In this document: positions 20,901 to 30,986 of the stretch, piece after piece | How the letters are laid out: each line of letters opens with the position of its first letter | Position numbering within the stretch: position 1 is the first letter of the stretch | Source of the DNA: Gordonia sp. SL306 | GTDB taxonomy: Bacteria; Actinomycetota; Actinomycetes; Mycobacteriales; Mycobacteriaceae | Assembly: GCF_026625785.1 (NCBI RefSeq) | Contig: NZ_CP113063.1 | Coordinates: 2,976,001-3,040,000 of the forward strand | DNA: 64,000 nt | Direction: 5' to 3' | Notes under the pieces: generated by a model | What the model saw: the letters and a program-made list of their open reading frames with translations, nothing else | What the model was told of the DNA's origin: nothing | The model's database searches: none | Program-made: the position numbers and the translations under genes

Positions 20901-23900
20901 TCCGGAACCCGGGCCTGCCGCATGCCCGATCTCGGCGAGTCCCAGATGGTGGTGGTCGATCAGGCGGGCCTGCTCGTCGTGGATACGTTGCCAGACGGTG
21001 GCGATGGGTTCGCCTGCCTCGGCGCGCACCCGGACCGGCACCGTGTTGATGAACAGCCCGACGGTCTCATCGACCCGGTCGAGCTCTGCGGGCCGGCCCG
21101 AGACGGTCGCACCGAAGGTGACATCCACGCCACCGCGCGTGGCATCGTCGCCGGGTATGAGTCGTCCCAGGAGCATCGCCCAGAGCGATTGCACAACCGT
21201 GTTCGCCGTGACACCGGCATCGTTGGCGCACTGAGCGATTCGGGCCCATCGCGCGGAGCCGAGTTCGATGGCCGCGCGCCGCGGAGGCGAGGGATCGACC
21301 GGCGTGGCGGCAGCAGGGGCGAGCAACGTGGCGTGCGCCCGACCCTCGAATGCCTGTGACCAGGCGCTCCGCGCCGCATCCCGGTCTCGGTTCGAGAGCC
21401 ATACGAGGAAGTCGCGGTAACTGGGTGCGTCGGGGAGCGCCGCGTCCGAACCGTGTGTCGCATAGAGGACGAGGAGGTCGCGGAGCAGCAAGGGCATGGA
21501 CCAACCGTCGACGACGATGTGGTGGACGGTGACCACGAGTGCGAACGACTCGGGGGCGGTGCGGACGAGGCCGAACCGCAGTAACGGGGCATTGCCGAGT
21601 GAAAAGGGCCGTGCGCGCTGACGATCTCGGATTCCGGCGAGGCGCCCGGACTGCAGTCCGGGTTCCAGATCGGTGAGATCGTCGACCTGCCAGCCGGGTT
21701 CGGCGGCGGCGTCGAGCAGCGCCACCAGGTCGCCGTTGTCGGAGGTGGTGAATGCCGTGCGCAGGGCGGGATGTCGCGCCACCACCGCACGCGCAGCGGC
21801 GTGGAGACGGTCGGCGTCGACCGGGCCGTCGAGGGTGATGGTCGCCTGCGAGACGTAGATGTCGGATGCCGCGAAGGCCGAGGTGGATTCCGAGGCGAGC
21901 GCCGAGTGGAAGGCGAATCCCTGTTGCAGAGGTGAACTCGGCCAGATGTCCACCAGGTTCGGATACTGAGCGACCCACCGGTCGAGGTCCCGCTGGGTGA
22001 CGCGGGCGGGGGCGACGTCGGACGGCGTCCATCCGTGCGTGCCCTCGCGAACAGCGTCGGCCAGCGCAGTCAGTATCTGTTCCCACCGCGCGAGGACGCC
22101 GGTGACGGTGCTCTCGTCGATGATTCGTGCGACATGGTCGATGGTGGCGGTCAGCTGCATACCGGTGCTCGGCGTGCCCGTCACGATGGCGTTGACGTCG
22201 AGGGCGGCCACCGCAGGCATGCCGGCGTCCGGCGTGACGGGGAGCGTGCCCAGCTCTTCGGTTGGCAGCCACCCGAGGCCGGCGAACTCGGCGGGTATGG
22301 CGTCGGCCGAGACCCGGCCGAGGTAGTTGAGGCTCACGGATGGCGTGACGTCGGCGAGTGTGGCGATCGCGCCTTCGTCTGTCGGCGCCAGGTGTCGGAT
22401 GATCCCGTAACTGGCTCCACGTGAGGGTAATCCGCGGATCAGCTCTTTGACGTACTTGACCGCCTCGATCGCCGACGGTCCGTCGGGAGCGGTCCCCTGG
22501 CTCGTGCGCAGGCGGTCTCGGTCGATGCACAGCGGAAAGGCCGTGGTGAACCAGCCGACGGTGCGCGAGAGATCGGCACCGGGCAGCAAGGACTCCTCGC
22601 GTCCGTGCCCTTCGAGCTGGACGACCAGCGAATCGGGGGTCGTCGCAGACGATGTGGCCAGCGCCAGGGCGAGGGTGGCGACGAGGATGTCCTCGGTGGT
22701 CGCGCGGAACGCCGTGGGAATCGCCTCGACCACCGAGCGTGTCAGATCCGGGCCGAGACGCAATTCGCGGCGGACGAGATCGGCGACGTGGTCGCGGGCG
22801 GGATCGATCTGCCAGGTCCCCGCCGGCGAAACGGCAGCGAGTGCGGTGGTCCAACGATCGGTGTCGGCCTCGGCGATCGCCACGGAGCGTTCCGTGAGGC
22901 CATGCGCCCACCTGCGAAGTGAGGTGCCGACGGGTGCGAGCGCGGCGGGCCGTCCCGCGTCGACCGCCGACCACGCGGTCATCATGTCGGGCACAAGGAT
23001 TCGCCACGACACCCCGTCGACCGCGAGGTGGTGGATCGCTGCGATGAGCAGGTCGTCGCCGGATTCCCGGTGAAGCCAGACGAATTGGTTCATGATGCCC
23101 GCGCGCGGGTCGAGCCGGCCCAGGGCCGCGTCGAGAGCTGCGCGCGCCACCTCGGCGAGGTCCGCGTCGGAGTCGACGTCGACGCGTCGGATCAGGGAGT
23201 CGACCGGCACCGCGCTCTCGGGGTCGACGCTCAGCGCGGTGTCCTGGTCGACGAGCCGGGCCCGTAGGGCGTCGTGATGGGCGATGACGGCCGAGAGTGT
23301 CTCGGCGATTCTCTCTCGCCCGATGCCGGCAGGCAATCGCAGGACGAGATGCTGTGCGTAGCGGTCGATGCCACCCGGCCGGGCGACCAGCCAGCGCATG
23401 ATCGGGGTCAGCGGCACGCGGCCCACGCCCCCGCCGGGGAGTTCGTCGAGGCCGGGTTGTGCGGACTGGGTGGCCGCGATGCGTGCGAGTGCTGCGACGG
23501 TCTTCCGCTCGAATACGTCGCGAGGAGTGAGGTTCAGTCCGACCGTACGGGCCCGGGAGACGAGCCCGATGGCACCGATGCTGTCGCCGCCGAGCGCGAA
23601 GAACGAGTCGTCGGCACCGACGCGATCATGCCCCAGCACTTCGCCGAAGAGCTCGGCCAGCATCTGCTCCTCGGACGTTCGGGGTGCGCGGTAGGGCTTC
23701 TCGGCGGTGAAGGTCGGCGCGGGGAGCCTCGAGATGTCGAGCTTGCCGTTGGGAGTGACGGGCAGTTGCTCGAGGACCACGACGCCGTCGGGAACGAGAC
23801 CGGCGGGCAGACGCTGTTCGCACCACGCGCGCACCGCATCCACATCGACGACCGCGTCGGGTATCCCGACGAGATAGGCGACCAGCCGGTCGCCTGACGC

Positions 23901-26660
23901 GGTCTCGCGCACGGTGACCACCGCGTTCCGCACGACGGCGAGTTGCACGAGGGTCGCCTCGATCTCGCCGAGCTCGATGCGGCGACCCCGGATCTTGACC
24001 TGATTGTCCGATCGCCCGTGGTATTCGAGGTATGGGGTGTCGAGGTCGCCCGGTACCCACGACACGACGTCGCCGGTGCGGTACATCCGGCCGCCCGTCG
24101 CGAGGGGGGAGGCCACGAACCGTGACGCGGTGAGCGCGGCCAGGCCGTGGTATCCACGCGCCAGACCCGGGCCGGACAGATAGAGCTCTCCTCGTACGCC
24201 GGGGGGTACCGGCCGCAGCCATGAGTCCAGGACCACGACCTCGAAATCGTGGACCGGGCCACCGATGGTCACCCGCGTGTCCGCGGTCAGTGCGGCGACC
24301 GTGGCGATGTCGGTTGCCTCGGTGGGCCCGTAGCCGTTTCGCATCGCGCGCCCCGGCGCCCATCGCCGGACGAGATCCGCGTTCACCGCTTCGCCGCCGA
24401 CGCCCAGCACCCTCAACCCGGTGAGCCGCTCGGGTGTGAGGGTGGACAGCACCGTCGGAGTGAGCAGTGCGTGGGTCACGTCGGCGCGTGTGATGACATC
24501 GGCGAGTTCGTCGGGGGTCAGCCCGGGCGCGGCGACTACGAGTGTCGCCGACGCCGACAACGCCGAGACCTGTTCGCCCACAGCCATGTCGAAACTCGGT
24601 GACGTGTTGTGCAGGAATCGGGAGTCGACGGTGACGTGATAGTTGTGGCGCCGTTCGGCGGCCAGCGCGGACAGGCCGCGGTGAGTCACGACCACCCCCT
24701 TGGGCGTGCCGGTCGATCCCGAGGTGTAGATCATGTAGGCGGCATCGTCCACATGAGCGATCTGTGGTGTCGCACCGGCAGATTCACGCTCGTCGAGATG
24801 GTCGCGCACCGCATCGGGGTCGTCGAGGTCGTCGAGGACCAGCCAGTCGACGTCGTCGGGCAGGCGGTCGCGAAGCGCCCGGGTGGTGATACCGATCCTC
24901 GAGCCGCTGTCGGTGAGGATGTGACCGATCCGATCGGCCGGATAATCCGGATCGACCGGAACGAATCCGGCGCCCGAACGTGCGACGGCCCAGACAGATC
25001 GGACGGAGTCCAGTGATCGCTCGACCGCGACGGCGACGAAGGCGCCGGGTCGCGCACCACGTCGGACCAGGTGATCTGCGACGGCCGACGCCCAACGCCC
25101 GGTGTCGCGGTAGGTGACCCTGCCGTGCTCACCTGTGCCTTCGTGGTAGGTGAATGCGATGTTGTCAGGGGCTCGGGTCACGGCCTCGTCGATGATCTCC
25201 CCGAGGGTGCGCGCAGGCGGGGCGATCGGGCCTCGTGCCGGCACCAGGGAGGCTCGCTCCGTCTCGGTGAGCGTGTCGACCGAGAGCACCTTACGGTCCG
25301 GATCGCCGTCGGCGAAGGCCTCGAGCACCCGGATCATCCGGTCATGGTGGCGGCCGAGCGTGTCGGGATCGTAGAGGTGATGGTTCGCGAGGATGTCGAC
25401 CCGGGTGCCGTCGGCCGCCGGATAGAGGTTGACCATCATGTCGGCGATGGGGCCAGAGGTCAGAACGTTGAAGTGTCCTGCGACAGAACCTAATTCGAGA
25501 TCGGTCGGGAAATTCATCACGTTGATGGTCGGGCCGTACAACCCGCCGATCTCGACGCCTGCGGTGGCGCGTGCGGGGTCGGCGGCGGCGAGGTCGGCGT
25601 GGAGGTCCTCGCTGCGATAGCGCTGATGCCGGAGTGCGCCGGTGAGTTCGAGGCCGGTGGCCTTCACCAGTTCGCCGACCGTGGTGGCCGCCCCCACCTG
25701 CATCCGGATCGGTACGACGTTGGACACCATGCCCGCGCCCTTGCGTAGCACGGCGTTGGTGCGGCCGGTCACGGGAAGGCTGAGCACCACGTCGGAGGTG
25801 TTGGTGGCGATGGCGAAGTAGGCGGCGACGGCGGCGATGGTGACGGCGGCGTCGATGCTGCCGTAGCGCTCGGCGGCACTCGCGAGGCGACCCGACAGGT
25901 CGGGTGCGAGCAGTCCGCCACCGCGCAGCGGGGTGATGTCGGGAGCCCCGGTCGCGCCGGCAGGGGACAACGGCGCAGGCAGGTCGCGCGCCTTGGCCAT
26001 CCAGTGGTCGCGATCGGTCCGGAAGCGTTTCGAGTCCCGGTACTCGGAGTCGGCGGTCACGAGATCCTCGAGCCGGGATGCGGTGTAGCTCTCCTCGGAC
26101 TCGCCGGTCCCGGTGAGTTCGGCGGTGTACAACTCGGCGGCACGATTCATGAACCGGATAGCGCCGTATCCGTCGACGACGATGTGGTGGATGCACGAAT
26201 ACCAGTAGTGATGGCCATCGGCGAGACGGATGACGGCACCGCGGATGAGCCGATCGGAGAGCAGGTCGAAACCTGCGGTGTAGTCGCGGACCATCCACTC
26301 GTGGGCGGCCGCGGAGGGGTCGTCGTGACCACTCACGTCGACGATCGGGAAGTCATCGTCGCCGGAACGGTCGATGACCTGGTGCGGGACCCCGTCGACC
26401 TCGCCGATCCGGACCAGGCACTCGACCTCGGTCAGGCCGCGACGGCATACGCGATCGAGCAGATCGATGTCGAGGTCGCCGTGGAGTTCCACATAGGTCG
26501 CGATGACGATCGGGGTGTCCGGGATCAGTTGCTGAGCGAACCACAGTCCCCGTTGGGCCGCGGTGAGAGGCAGGCGACGCGACGCGACGTCATCGGTTTG
26601 ACGTGATTCGGGCAGCCGTCCACCGGCACCGACCTGATCATCGATCGTTCCTGGGTTCAA
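17961..26660 (-). CDS. Bimodular NRPS, C-A-T-E-C-A-T-TE, hydroxamate siderophore
   Basis: A 2899-residue non-ribosomal peptide synthetase. Domains by approximate residue: C1 30-450 (HHIVVDG at 160); A1 470-960 ([11 protein letters not shown] at 650, NGYGPTEAT at 777); carrier 1 about 975-1045 (LGGDSIGA); epimerase 1060-1500 ([10 protein letters not shown] at 1213, QLEGHGREE); C2 1515-1990 (HHIVVDGW at 1717); A2 2010-2500; carrier 2 about 2577 (LGGTSLSA); thioesterase 2620-2880 (GWSLGG at 2710). The two A domains are near-identical around their pockets ([34 protein letters not shown]), suggesting the same or similar substrates, plausibly hydroxyornithine derivatives. There is no loading module. 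A TTG start preceded by GAGGA is the furthest possible. It heads a four-gene coupled operon behind an iron box. Confidence 0.92.
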   Translation of the reverse strand: MNPGTIDDQVGAGGRLPESRQTDDVASRRLPLTAAQRGLWFAQQLIPDTPIVIATYVELHGDLDIDLLDRVCRRGLTEVECLVRIGEVDGVPHQVIDRSGDDDFPIVDVSGHDDPSAAAHEWMVRDYTAGFDLLSDRLIRGAVIRLADGHHYWYSCIHHIVVDGYGAIRFMNRAAELYTAELTGTGESEESYTASRLEDLVTADSEYRDSKRFRTDRDHWMAKARDLPAPLSPAGATGAPDITPLRGGGLLAPDLSGRLASAAERYGSIDAAVTIAAVAAYFAIATNTSDVVLSLPVTGRTNAVLRKGAGMVSNVVPIRMQVGAATTVGELVKATGLELTGALRHQRYRSEDLHADLAAADPARATAGVEIGGLYGPTINVMNFPTDLELGSVAGHFNVLTSGPIADMMVNLYPAADGTRVDILANHHLYDPDTLGRHHDRMIRVLEAFADGDPDRKVLSVDTLTETERASLVPARGPIAPPARTLGEIIDEAVTRAPDNIAFTYHEGTGEHGRVTYRDTGRWASAVADHLVRRGARPGAFVAVAVERSLDSVRSVWAVARSGAGFVPVDPDYPADRIGHILTDSGSRIGITTRALRDRLPDDVDWLVLDDLDDPDAVRDHLDERESAGATPQIAHVDDAAYMIYTSGSTGTPKGVVVTHRGLSALAAERRHNYHVTVDSRFLHNTSPSFDMAVGEQVSALSASATLVVAAPGLTPDELADVITRADVTHALLTPTVLSTLTPERLTGLRVLGVGGEAVNADLVRRWAPGRAMRNGYGPTEATDIATVAALTADTRVTIGGPVHDFEVVVLDSWLRPVPPGVRGELYLSGPGLARGYHGLAALTASRFVASPLATGGRMYRTGDVVSWVPGDLDTPYLEYHGRSDNQVKIRGRRIELGEIEATLVQLAVVRNAVVTVRETASGDRLVAYLVGIPDAVVDVDAVRAWCEQRLPAGLVPDGVVVLEQLPVTPNGKLDISRLPAPTFTAEKPYRAPRTSEEQMLAELFGEVLGHDRVGADDSFFALGGDSIGAIGLVSRARTVGLNLTPRDVFERKTVAALARIAATQSAQPGLDELPGGGVGRVPLTPIMRWLVARPGGIDRYAQHLVLRLPAGIGRERIAETLSAVIAHHDALRARLVDQDTALSVDPESAVPVDSLIRRVDVDSDADLAEVARAALDAALGRLDPRAGIMNQFVWLHRESGDDLLIAAIHHLAVDGVSWRILVPDMMTAWSAVDAGRPAALAPVGTSLRRWAHGLTERSVAIAEADTDRWTTALAAVSPAGTWQIDPARDHVADLVRRELRLGPDLTRSVVEAIPTAFRATTEDILVATLALALATSSATTPDSLVVQLEGHGREESLLPGADLSRTVGWFTTAFPLCIDRDRLRTSQGTAPDGPSAIEAVKYVKELIRGLPSRGASYGIIRHLAPTDEGAIATLADVTPSVSLNYLGRVSADAIPAEFAGLGWLPTEELGTLPVTPDAGMPAVAALDVNAIVTGTPSTGMQLTATIDHVARIIDESTVTGVLARWEQILTALADAVREGTHGWTPSDVAPARVTQRDLDRWVAQYPNLVDIWPSSPLQQGFAFHSALASESTSAFAASDIYVSQATITLDGPVDADRLHAAARAVVARHPALRTAFTTSDNGDLVALLDAAAEPGWQVDDLTDLEPGLQSGRLAGIRDRQRARPFSLGNAPLLRFGLVRTAPESFALVVTVHHIVVDGWSMPLLLRDLLVLYATHGSDAALPDAPSYRDFLVWLSNRDRDAARSAWSQAFEGRAHATLLAPAAATPVDPSPPRRAAIELGSARWARIAQCANDAGVTANTVVQSLWAMLLGRLIPGDDATRGGVDVTFGATVSGRPAELDRVDETVGLFINTVPVRVRAEAGEPIATVWQRIHDEQARLIDHHHLGLAEIGHAAGPGSGFDTLVVFESYPIDTEALDTANGVDGVRVVDVAIDEATHYPLSLTVEMQPHPRLVFSARTGVVDARALTAVVERFDRLLRTVCADPSVAVGTLPALTESEEQQTVPLRGLPAEPAMTLRQIIRSAVDRRPDGIAIRSSGRSITYAEADRWSDEVASLLSTAGARSEDYVAIALRRSADSVRSVWAVAKTGAAFLPVDPTYPADRIALLLEDSGARVGITDRRTRPHLPDSIEWLVLDDRPTRPESAPQRTGERIDLTENVDHPAYLIYTSGSTGIPKGVVVSHRGLANLVSERRHTYLVDEDSRFLHNTSPSFDMSVGEQLAALSASATLVISDPEASPTLLPELVGREGVTHALLTPTALATIDPEALAGVRVLGVGGEAIGRELVSRWAPGRTMRNGYGPTEATDIATVASLEPDTVPATGTVPIGRPVRGFEMVVLDPAMRPVPRGAVGELYVAGPALARGYHGRPTLTADRFVANPFGRPGDRMYRTGDLVSLAQDDSIRYLGRADRQVKVRGHRIEPGEIEAALLRNPAVRQAVAVGKPGPQGHTVLVGYVVGHDSSHTDGAAPHPREIRDELARTLPRHMVPSTIVVLDAIPATPSGKVDERSLPDPEFVSMTAYAAPTTPTEQIVVDEFALQLGIERVGADDDFFLLGGTSLSAFAMVARLRDRTGSLLPIAAVLDDPTPRALARRLDDPDPVADDAALGVLLPIRPSGAGAPLFCVHPAIGLSWGYAGLLRHLDADRPVYGLQIPGVVDDDSVLAYDTIDDLADRYLREIRNVVPHGPVHLLGWSLGGVIAHSIAARIAAAGNVVASLTLLDSVTPSAIPDRDDTMRLTDLVSALGLEDHPIAALGDDHAPVTRASVDDLLAQVEDMPPGLQPEIVYYLIDAAAHTDRLLRRHVPPVYDGDALFVTADPDGTAGSTAKSSWTGPIAGHVDELRVRCTHWEMCSYAAMRAIGPAVEGYLGRSEPARRNGRATP

Positions 26661-26711
26661 CGGAGGTTCCTCGCGGCCATGTCGAGGCTCGTTTTCACAG
26701 AGCCAGGGTGA

Positions 26712-26730
26712 TGAGGTTACGCTTACCTCA
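26712..26730. promoter_or_regulatory. Candidate IdeR/DtxR iron box, divergent NRPS/formyltransferase promoter
   Basis: TGAGGTTACGCTTACCTCA matches 15 of 19 consensus positions and is nearly palindromic. It lies in the 171-bp gap between the leftward NRPS operon and the rightward formyltransferase, so one site may control both. Confidence 0.75.
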
Positions 26731-26831
26731 CTTATTTGAAATGAACCATCCGCACGCTGTCAAAACCTGGCGATGTCCCCCACCGGTCGTCACCGCGTCG
26801 ATTGCCGTGCGCCACAGGGAGGATGAACCGG

Positions 26832-27767
26832 ATGCGGATCGTGACCTTCGGCTACCAGACCTGGGGCCATCGGACGCTCGAGGCGCTCATCGAATCGCCG
26901 CACGAGGTGGTGCTGTCGGTGACGCACCCGCCGAGCGAACACGCGTACGAGACCATCTGGTCGGATTCGGTCGAGGATCTTGCTCGTGAACACGGCATAC
27001 CGGTTCACCTGGCACAACGCCCCGACGATGAGTTGATCGAGCGGGTCAAGCACCTCGAACCCGACATCATCGTCGCCAACAACTGGCGCACGTGGCTGCC
27101 CCGGGAACTGTTCGACCTGCCGCCCCACGGAACTCTCAATCTGCACGACTCGCTGTTGCCGAAGTTCACCGGCTTCTCGCCGGTGATCTGGGCGCTGATC
27201 AGTGGTGAGACCGAGGTCGGCCTCACCGCGCACCGGATGGACGACGGCCTCGACACCGGCGACGTCGTACTCCAGCGAGCCGTTCCGATCACGTCGACAT
27301 CCACGGCGACAGAACTCGTCGCGGCGACGATCGACCTGATCCCCGGCGTACTCGGTGATGCGCTCGAGCAGATCGAAGCAGGCACAGCGGTCTGGACCCC
27401 GCAGCGCCTCGAGGACCGCACGTTCTTCCACAAGCGATCCGAGACCGATTCGGCGATCAACTGGAACTGGCCTGCCGACCAGATCGATCGACTTGTGCGG
27501 GCCCAGTCCGATCCATATCCGAACGCGTACACCCACTTTCGCGGTCAGCGGTTGAGGGTCACCAAAGCGTCTGTGTCCCGGTGTGTCTACGGTGGCACGC
27601 CAGGACGGGTGTTCATCCACGAAGGCGACGGCATGGTGATCGTCGCCGGCTCAGACGCACACCTGGGACGTAACAAGGGTCTGGTGATCGAACGGCTGCG
27701 CACCGACGACGGAGTCGAGCACGCCGCCAAGGACTTCTTCCCGCACGGTGGCGGATACCTCGGCTGA
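26832..27767 (+). CDS. Hydroxyornithine-type N-formyltransferase
   Basis: A 311-residue formyltransferase related to methionyl-tRNA formyltransferase. The folate site and active region read IIVANNWRTWLP, then THGTLNLHDSLLPKFTGFSP in the form PHGTLNLHDSLLPKF, with GLTAHRMDDGLDTGD downstream. These hold the Asn-His-Asp catalytic set of 10-formyl-THF-dependent enzymes. A C-terminal Fmt-like domain follows (about 205-300). Siderophore homologues (CchA, FxbA type) make N5-formyl-N5-hydroxyornithine. The ATG at 26832 lies nine bases after AGGGAGG; the ATG at 26823 abuts that site and is less likely. A tRNA role is unlikely because of the iron box and neighbours. Confidence 0.88.
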   Translation: MRIVTFGYQTWGHRTLEALIESPHEVVLSVTHPPSEHAYETIWSDSVEDLAREHGIPVHLAQRPDDELIERVKHLEPDIIVANNWRTWLPRELFDLPPHGTLNLHDSLLPKFTGFSPVIWALISGETEVGLTAHRMDDGLDTGDVVLQRAVPITSTSTATELVAATIDLIPGVLGDALEQIEAGTAVWTPQRLEDRTFFHKRSETDSAINWNWPADQIDRLVRAQSDPYPNAYTHFRGQRLRVTKASVSRCVYGGTPGRVFIHEGDGMVIVAGSDAHLGRNKGLVIERLRTDDGVEHAAKDFFPHGGGYLG

Positions 27768-27793
27768 ACGAGGTCGATCCGTCCGGTCCGGGG

Positions 27794-29464
27794 TCAGGCG
27801 CCCGGCGACGGCTCCCGTAGTGCCGCCTTGTCGATCTTCCCGACAGCGGTGAGCGGGAGTGCCGGGACGACCCGGAGGGCATCCGGGAGTTTGAACGCCG
27901 CCATGCCCCGTTCGGTCAGGAAGGCGCGGACGGCGGGCAGTTCGAGCGGCTCGCCGCGCGGGTGTTCGTGGGACAGCACGACGACGGCACAGATCTTCTC
28001 ACCCAGCGCGTCGTCGGGGAGTCCGATCACGGCGGCCTGCCGAATCGACCTGTGCGCCAGCAGATTCTCCTCGACGTCGTCGGCAGCCACGTTCTCGCCC
28101 GCGCGGACGACGGTGTCCTTGATACGACCGGTCACGGCGAGATGCCCGGAGGGCAGGCGGCGTACCTTGTCGCCGGACCGGTAGTAGCCGTCCGACGTGA
28201 ACGACCGCAGGTTGTGCTCGTCGGCGCGGTAGTAGCCCCGGATCGTGTACGGACCGCGGACCAGGAGTTCGCCCTCGGTTCCGTCGGGGACGTCCTGGCC
28301 GTCCTCGTCGACCACGCGGATCTCGTCGTACTCCGACATCGGTGTGCCCTGAGTGGTGTGCACGAGTTCCCGAGGATCGTCGAGGCGGGTGTAGCAGATC
28401 AGTCCTTCGGCCATGCCGAACACCTGCTGGACGACGTCGCCGAGTGCGGCATCGAGGGCCACCGCGTCCGGTGCCGCAAGTTTTGCGCCACCGACCTGCA
28501 GCAGACGCAGCGAGCTGATGTCGGCGGGCTCCCATTCGGTGGCTGCGCACCACACCTGCGCGAGAGCCGGCACCAGCGCGGTGACGGTGACGCGATGGCT
28601 CTCGATGAGATCGAAGGTGTTGTCGGGACTCGGATTGTCGGTGAGCACGACGTGCCCGCCGACCGTCACCATGCCGAGTATCCCGGGGCAACAGAGCGGG
28701 AAGTTGTGGGCGCCGGGCAGCGCCACGAGGTACGTGTCGTCGGCGTGGAGCCCGGCGATCTCCGCCGAGCGGCGGGCGTTGTAGGCGTAGTCGTTGTGAG
28801 TCCGCGCGATGAGCTTGGGCAGGCCGGTGGTGCCGCCCGAGATCAGGAACAGGGCAGGGCCGTCCGGGTCGATGTCGTCCTCGATCGGTAGCGACACGTC
28901 GGCGGGATCGGCGTCGGGCAGAGCCGCGAACGGGCCGGGGTCGCCGTCGATGAAGACCGTCTGTATCGACGGCACCGCAGCCTGTACCGCGATGGCGAGC
29001 TCACGGTGGTCGAATCCGCGGCGATCGTCCTCGGTGACGTAGGCGACGGCTCCGGAGCCTGCGGCGAGGTGCACGATCTCGGCACTGCGGTGTGCGGGCA
29101 GCGTCATCACCGGGACGACGCCCGCGCGCAGCAGGCCGAAGAGGTTGATCGCGAATCCGGCCGAGTTGTGTTGCTGGAGGATCACCCGATCACCGGGGCG
29201 CAGTCCTGCGCTCGTGAAACCGGCGGCGCGTCGGGTCGCTGCCGACTCGAACTCTGCGTAGGTCAGGGTGACGGGACCGTCGACAGAAGCATCGGTCAGC
29301 GCCGGCGTACCGGGCCGCTGCGAGGCTGCGTCACCGAGTACGTGCCACAGTGGCCGTCCAGGAAACACTCCGGACTCCCGATAGCGGCTCGCTGCGGACG
29401 TGGGGTGCGGTGCGAAGCCGACGGTGAGGTCGGACGCGACGGCGTCGGCTGTCGGGTTCTGCAC
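27794..29464 (-). CDS. mbtA: Salicyl-AMP ligase (MbtA/YbtE family)
   Basis: A 556-residue stand-alone adenylation enzyme. Typical blocks are LFLISGGTTGLPKLIARTH split around residues 200-220, the aryl-acid motif ALPGAHNFPLCCPG (about 240), FGMAEGLICYTRLDD (about 340), and the C-terminal GRIKDTVVRAGENV and GKIDKAAL with the catalytic Lys. It activates an aryl acid as AMP ester and loads it onto an aryl carrier protein. The HNFPL pattern fits both salicylate and 2,3-DHB ligases; the divergent salicylate synthase gene points to salicylate. The GTG start has AGAAAGG eight bases upstream. It is convergent by 27 bp with the formyltransferase gene and shares iron boxes with mbtI. Confidence 0.92.
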   Translation of the reverse strand: MQNPTADAVASDLTVGFAPHPTSAASRYRESGVFPGRPLWHVLGDAASQRPGTPALTDASVDGPVTLTYAEFESAATRRAAGFTSAGLRPGDRVILQQHNSAGFAINLFGLLRAGVVPVMTLPAHRSAEIVHLAAGSGAVAYVTEDDRRGFDHRELAIAVQAAVPSIQTVFIDGDPGPFAALPDADPADVSLPIEDDIDPDGPALFLISGGTTGLPKLIARTHNDYAYNARRSAEIAGLHADDTYLVALPGAHNFPLCCPGILGMVTVGGHVVLTDNPSPDNTFDLIESHRVTVTALVPALAQVWCAATEWEPADISSLRLLQVGGAKLAAPDAVALDAALGDVVQQVFGMAEGLICYTRLDDPRELVHTTQGTPMSEYDEIRVVDEDGQDVPDGTEGELLVRGPYTIRGYYRADEHNLRSFTSDGYYRSGDKVRRLPSGHLAVTGRIKDTVVRAGENVAADDVEENLLAHRSIRQAAVIGLPDDALGEKICAVVVLSHEHPRGEPLELPAVRAFLTERGMAAFKLPDALRVVPALPLTAVGKIDKAALREPSPGA

Positions 29465-29537
29465 GCTGGGGCCTTTCTGCGGCGGGACGGCATGACGTCT
29501 GTCGAGGGATCTCCGATGCTCGGTCGAGCACAGTGAA

Positions 29538-29556
29538 TTAGGTTACCCTTATCCGC
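29538..29556. promoter_or_regulatory. Candidate IdeR box, mbtA side of the mbtA/mbtI promoter
   Basis: TTAGGTTACCCTTATCCGC matches 12 of 19 consensus positions; the first eight are perfect. It is 74 bp upstream of mbtA and about 80 bp upstream of mbtI. It is weaker than its neighbour at 29576. Confidence 0.5.
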
Positions 29557-29575
29557 AATCGGCGGGCGAAGAGGC

Positions 29576-29594
29576 ATAGTTTAGGCTGTCCTAA
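29576..29594. promoter_or_regulatory. Candidate IdeR box, mbtI side of the mbtA/mbtI promoter
   Basis: ATAGTTTAGGCTGTCCTAA matches 15 of 19 consensus positions and lies 40 bp upstream of mbtI. Two boxes in one divergent promoter region recall the mbtA-mbtB region of mycobacteria. Confidence 0.75.
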
Positions 29595-29633
29595 TGCATT
29601 AGTCCTCGATTTCCACACACGAAGGAAGTCCGC

Positions 29634-30986
29634 ATGTCGTTGACTGTCGACTCGCACGCCGCAGGCGCGCCTCGTCGCCCTCGGTTGTCCCCGGAGATCG
29701 CTGCCAGAGTCTGTGCGACGTGGGCCGCATCCGGTGAGTTCGGCGAACACGTCGTGTACGAGCGCGATCGTCGGTGGACGTTCGCTGCCGGGGTGGCCGC
29801 GAGGATCGTGGTCACCACGACCGCGGTGATCGTCACCGAGGCCGGTCGACAGGTGCGCACCCCGTGGCACGGTGACCCGTCGGCGGCCGTGGCCGAAGCG
29901 CTGGATGCGCTGACGGACGCCGAATGGCGCGTCTACGGCTGGATCGGGTTCGATTACTGCGCGCCGTTCCACGGCCTTGTCGACAGCGTCGGAGAAGGCG
30001 TCGTCCTCGCGCACCTGATGGTGCCGGAGTTCGAGGCGTTCGTGGACGGCTCCGGTATCGACACCGGAACCGCCGACGACGTCCGGGCGGCGCGCCTGCG
30101 AGAGCTCGCGGCAACCGCGACGACACCCCCGGGGCCAACGCACGTCGACGTCGACGTGGACCACGACGACTACCGCGGGCGCGTCGCCCAGGCCATCGAC
30201 GAGATCACCAGGGGCGACTACCAAAAAGTGATCATGTCCCGTCGTGTCGACGTCCCGTTCGAGGTCGACATCCCGGCGACCTACGCGCGGGGCCGGGCGG
30301 GCAACAATCCGGCGCGGTCGTACCTCCTCGATCTCGGGTCGTTGTCCGCGGCCGGTTTCAGCCCGGAACTGGTGCTGGCGACCGAACCCGACGGTACGGT
30401 GATCACCGAACCGCTGGCCGGTACACGGGCATTCGGGCGGTCGGCGGAGCTCGACGCCGCCGCGCGCGCCGACCTGCTCGCCGACGCGAAAGAGATCGCG
30501 GAGCACGCGATGTCGGTGCAGGCGTGTTTCGAGGAGATCGCCTCGGTATCCCTGCCCGGCACGACCGTGGTCAGCGAGTTCATGGTTGTCCGCGAGCGCG
30601 GCAGCGTCCAGCATCTCGCATCGACCGTCCGCGGCGAGCTGTCGCCGGAGGCCGGGCCGTGGCAGGCGCTGGCGGTTCTGTTCCCGTCCATCACCGCGTC
30701 GGGAATTCCGAAATCGGCTGCGCTGGAGGCAATCTACCGCCTGGAGCCCGATTATCGAGGACTCTACTCCGGTGCCGTGCTGGTGGCGTCGTCGGCAGGC
30801 GACCTCGAGGCAACCCTGACCCTACGGAGTATCTTCGCGGTCGGGAACCGGGCGTGGCTGCGCGCCGGTGCAGGCATCGTCGGCCAGTCGAACCCAGACC
30901 GCGAGTTCGAGGAGACGTGCGAGAAGCTCGGCAGCGTGGCCCCATACGTGGTCCGGCGGCATGCAGAGGGGAGTGACAGATCATGA
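29634..30986 (+). CDS. mbtI: Salicylate synthase (chorismate to salicylate)
   Basis: A 450-residue chorismate-utilising enzyme of the MbtI/Irp9 type that makes salicylate through isochorismate. Recognisable blocks: GDYQKVIMSRRVDVPFE near 198, SPELVLATEPDG near 242, TEPLAGTRAFG near 260 (chorismate-binding), FEEIASVSLPGT near 300, FPSITASGIPKSAALEAIY around 345-365, and GAGIVGQSNPDREFEET near 420. Length matches MbtI (about 450). GAAGGAAG at 29621-29628 precedes the ATG at 29634. Its stop overlaps mbtB in an ATGA, so salicylate supply is coupled to the enzyme that uses it. Confidence 0.95.
   Translation: MSLTVDSHAAGAPRRPRLSPEIAARVCATWAASGEFGEHVVYERDRRWTFAAGVAARIVVTTTAVIVTEAGRQVRTPWHGDPSAAVAEALDALTDAEWRVYGWIGFDYCAPFHGLVDSVGEGVVLAHLMVPEFEAFVDGSGIDTGTADDVRAARLRELAATATTPPGPTHVDVDVDHDDYRGRVAQAIDEITRGDYQKVIMSRRVDVPFEVDIPATYARGRAGNNPARSYLLDLGSLSAAGFSPELVLATEPDGTVITEPLAGTRAFGRSAELDAAARADLLADAKEIAEHAMSVQACFEEIASVSLPGTTVVSEFMVVRERGSVQHLASTVRGELSPEAGPWQALAVLFPSITASGIPKSAALEAIYRLEPDYRGLYSGAVLVASSAGDLEATLTLRSIFAVGNRAWLRAGAGIVGQSNPDREFEETCEKLGSVAPYVVRRHAEGSDRS

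Noticed and set aside
29634..30986. Anthranilate synthase component I (TrpE)
   Set aside because: The sequence and 450-residue length fit MbtI, and it is coupled to mbtB behind iron boxes, not in a trp operon.
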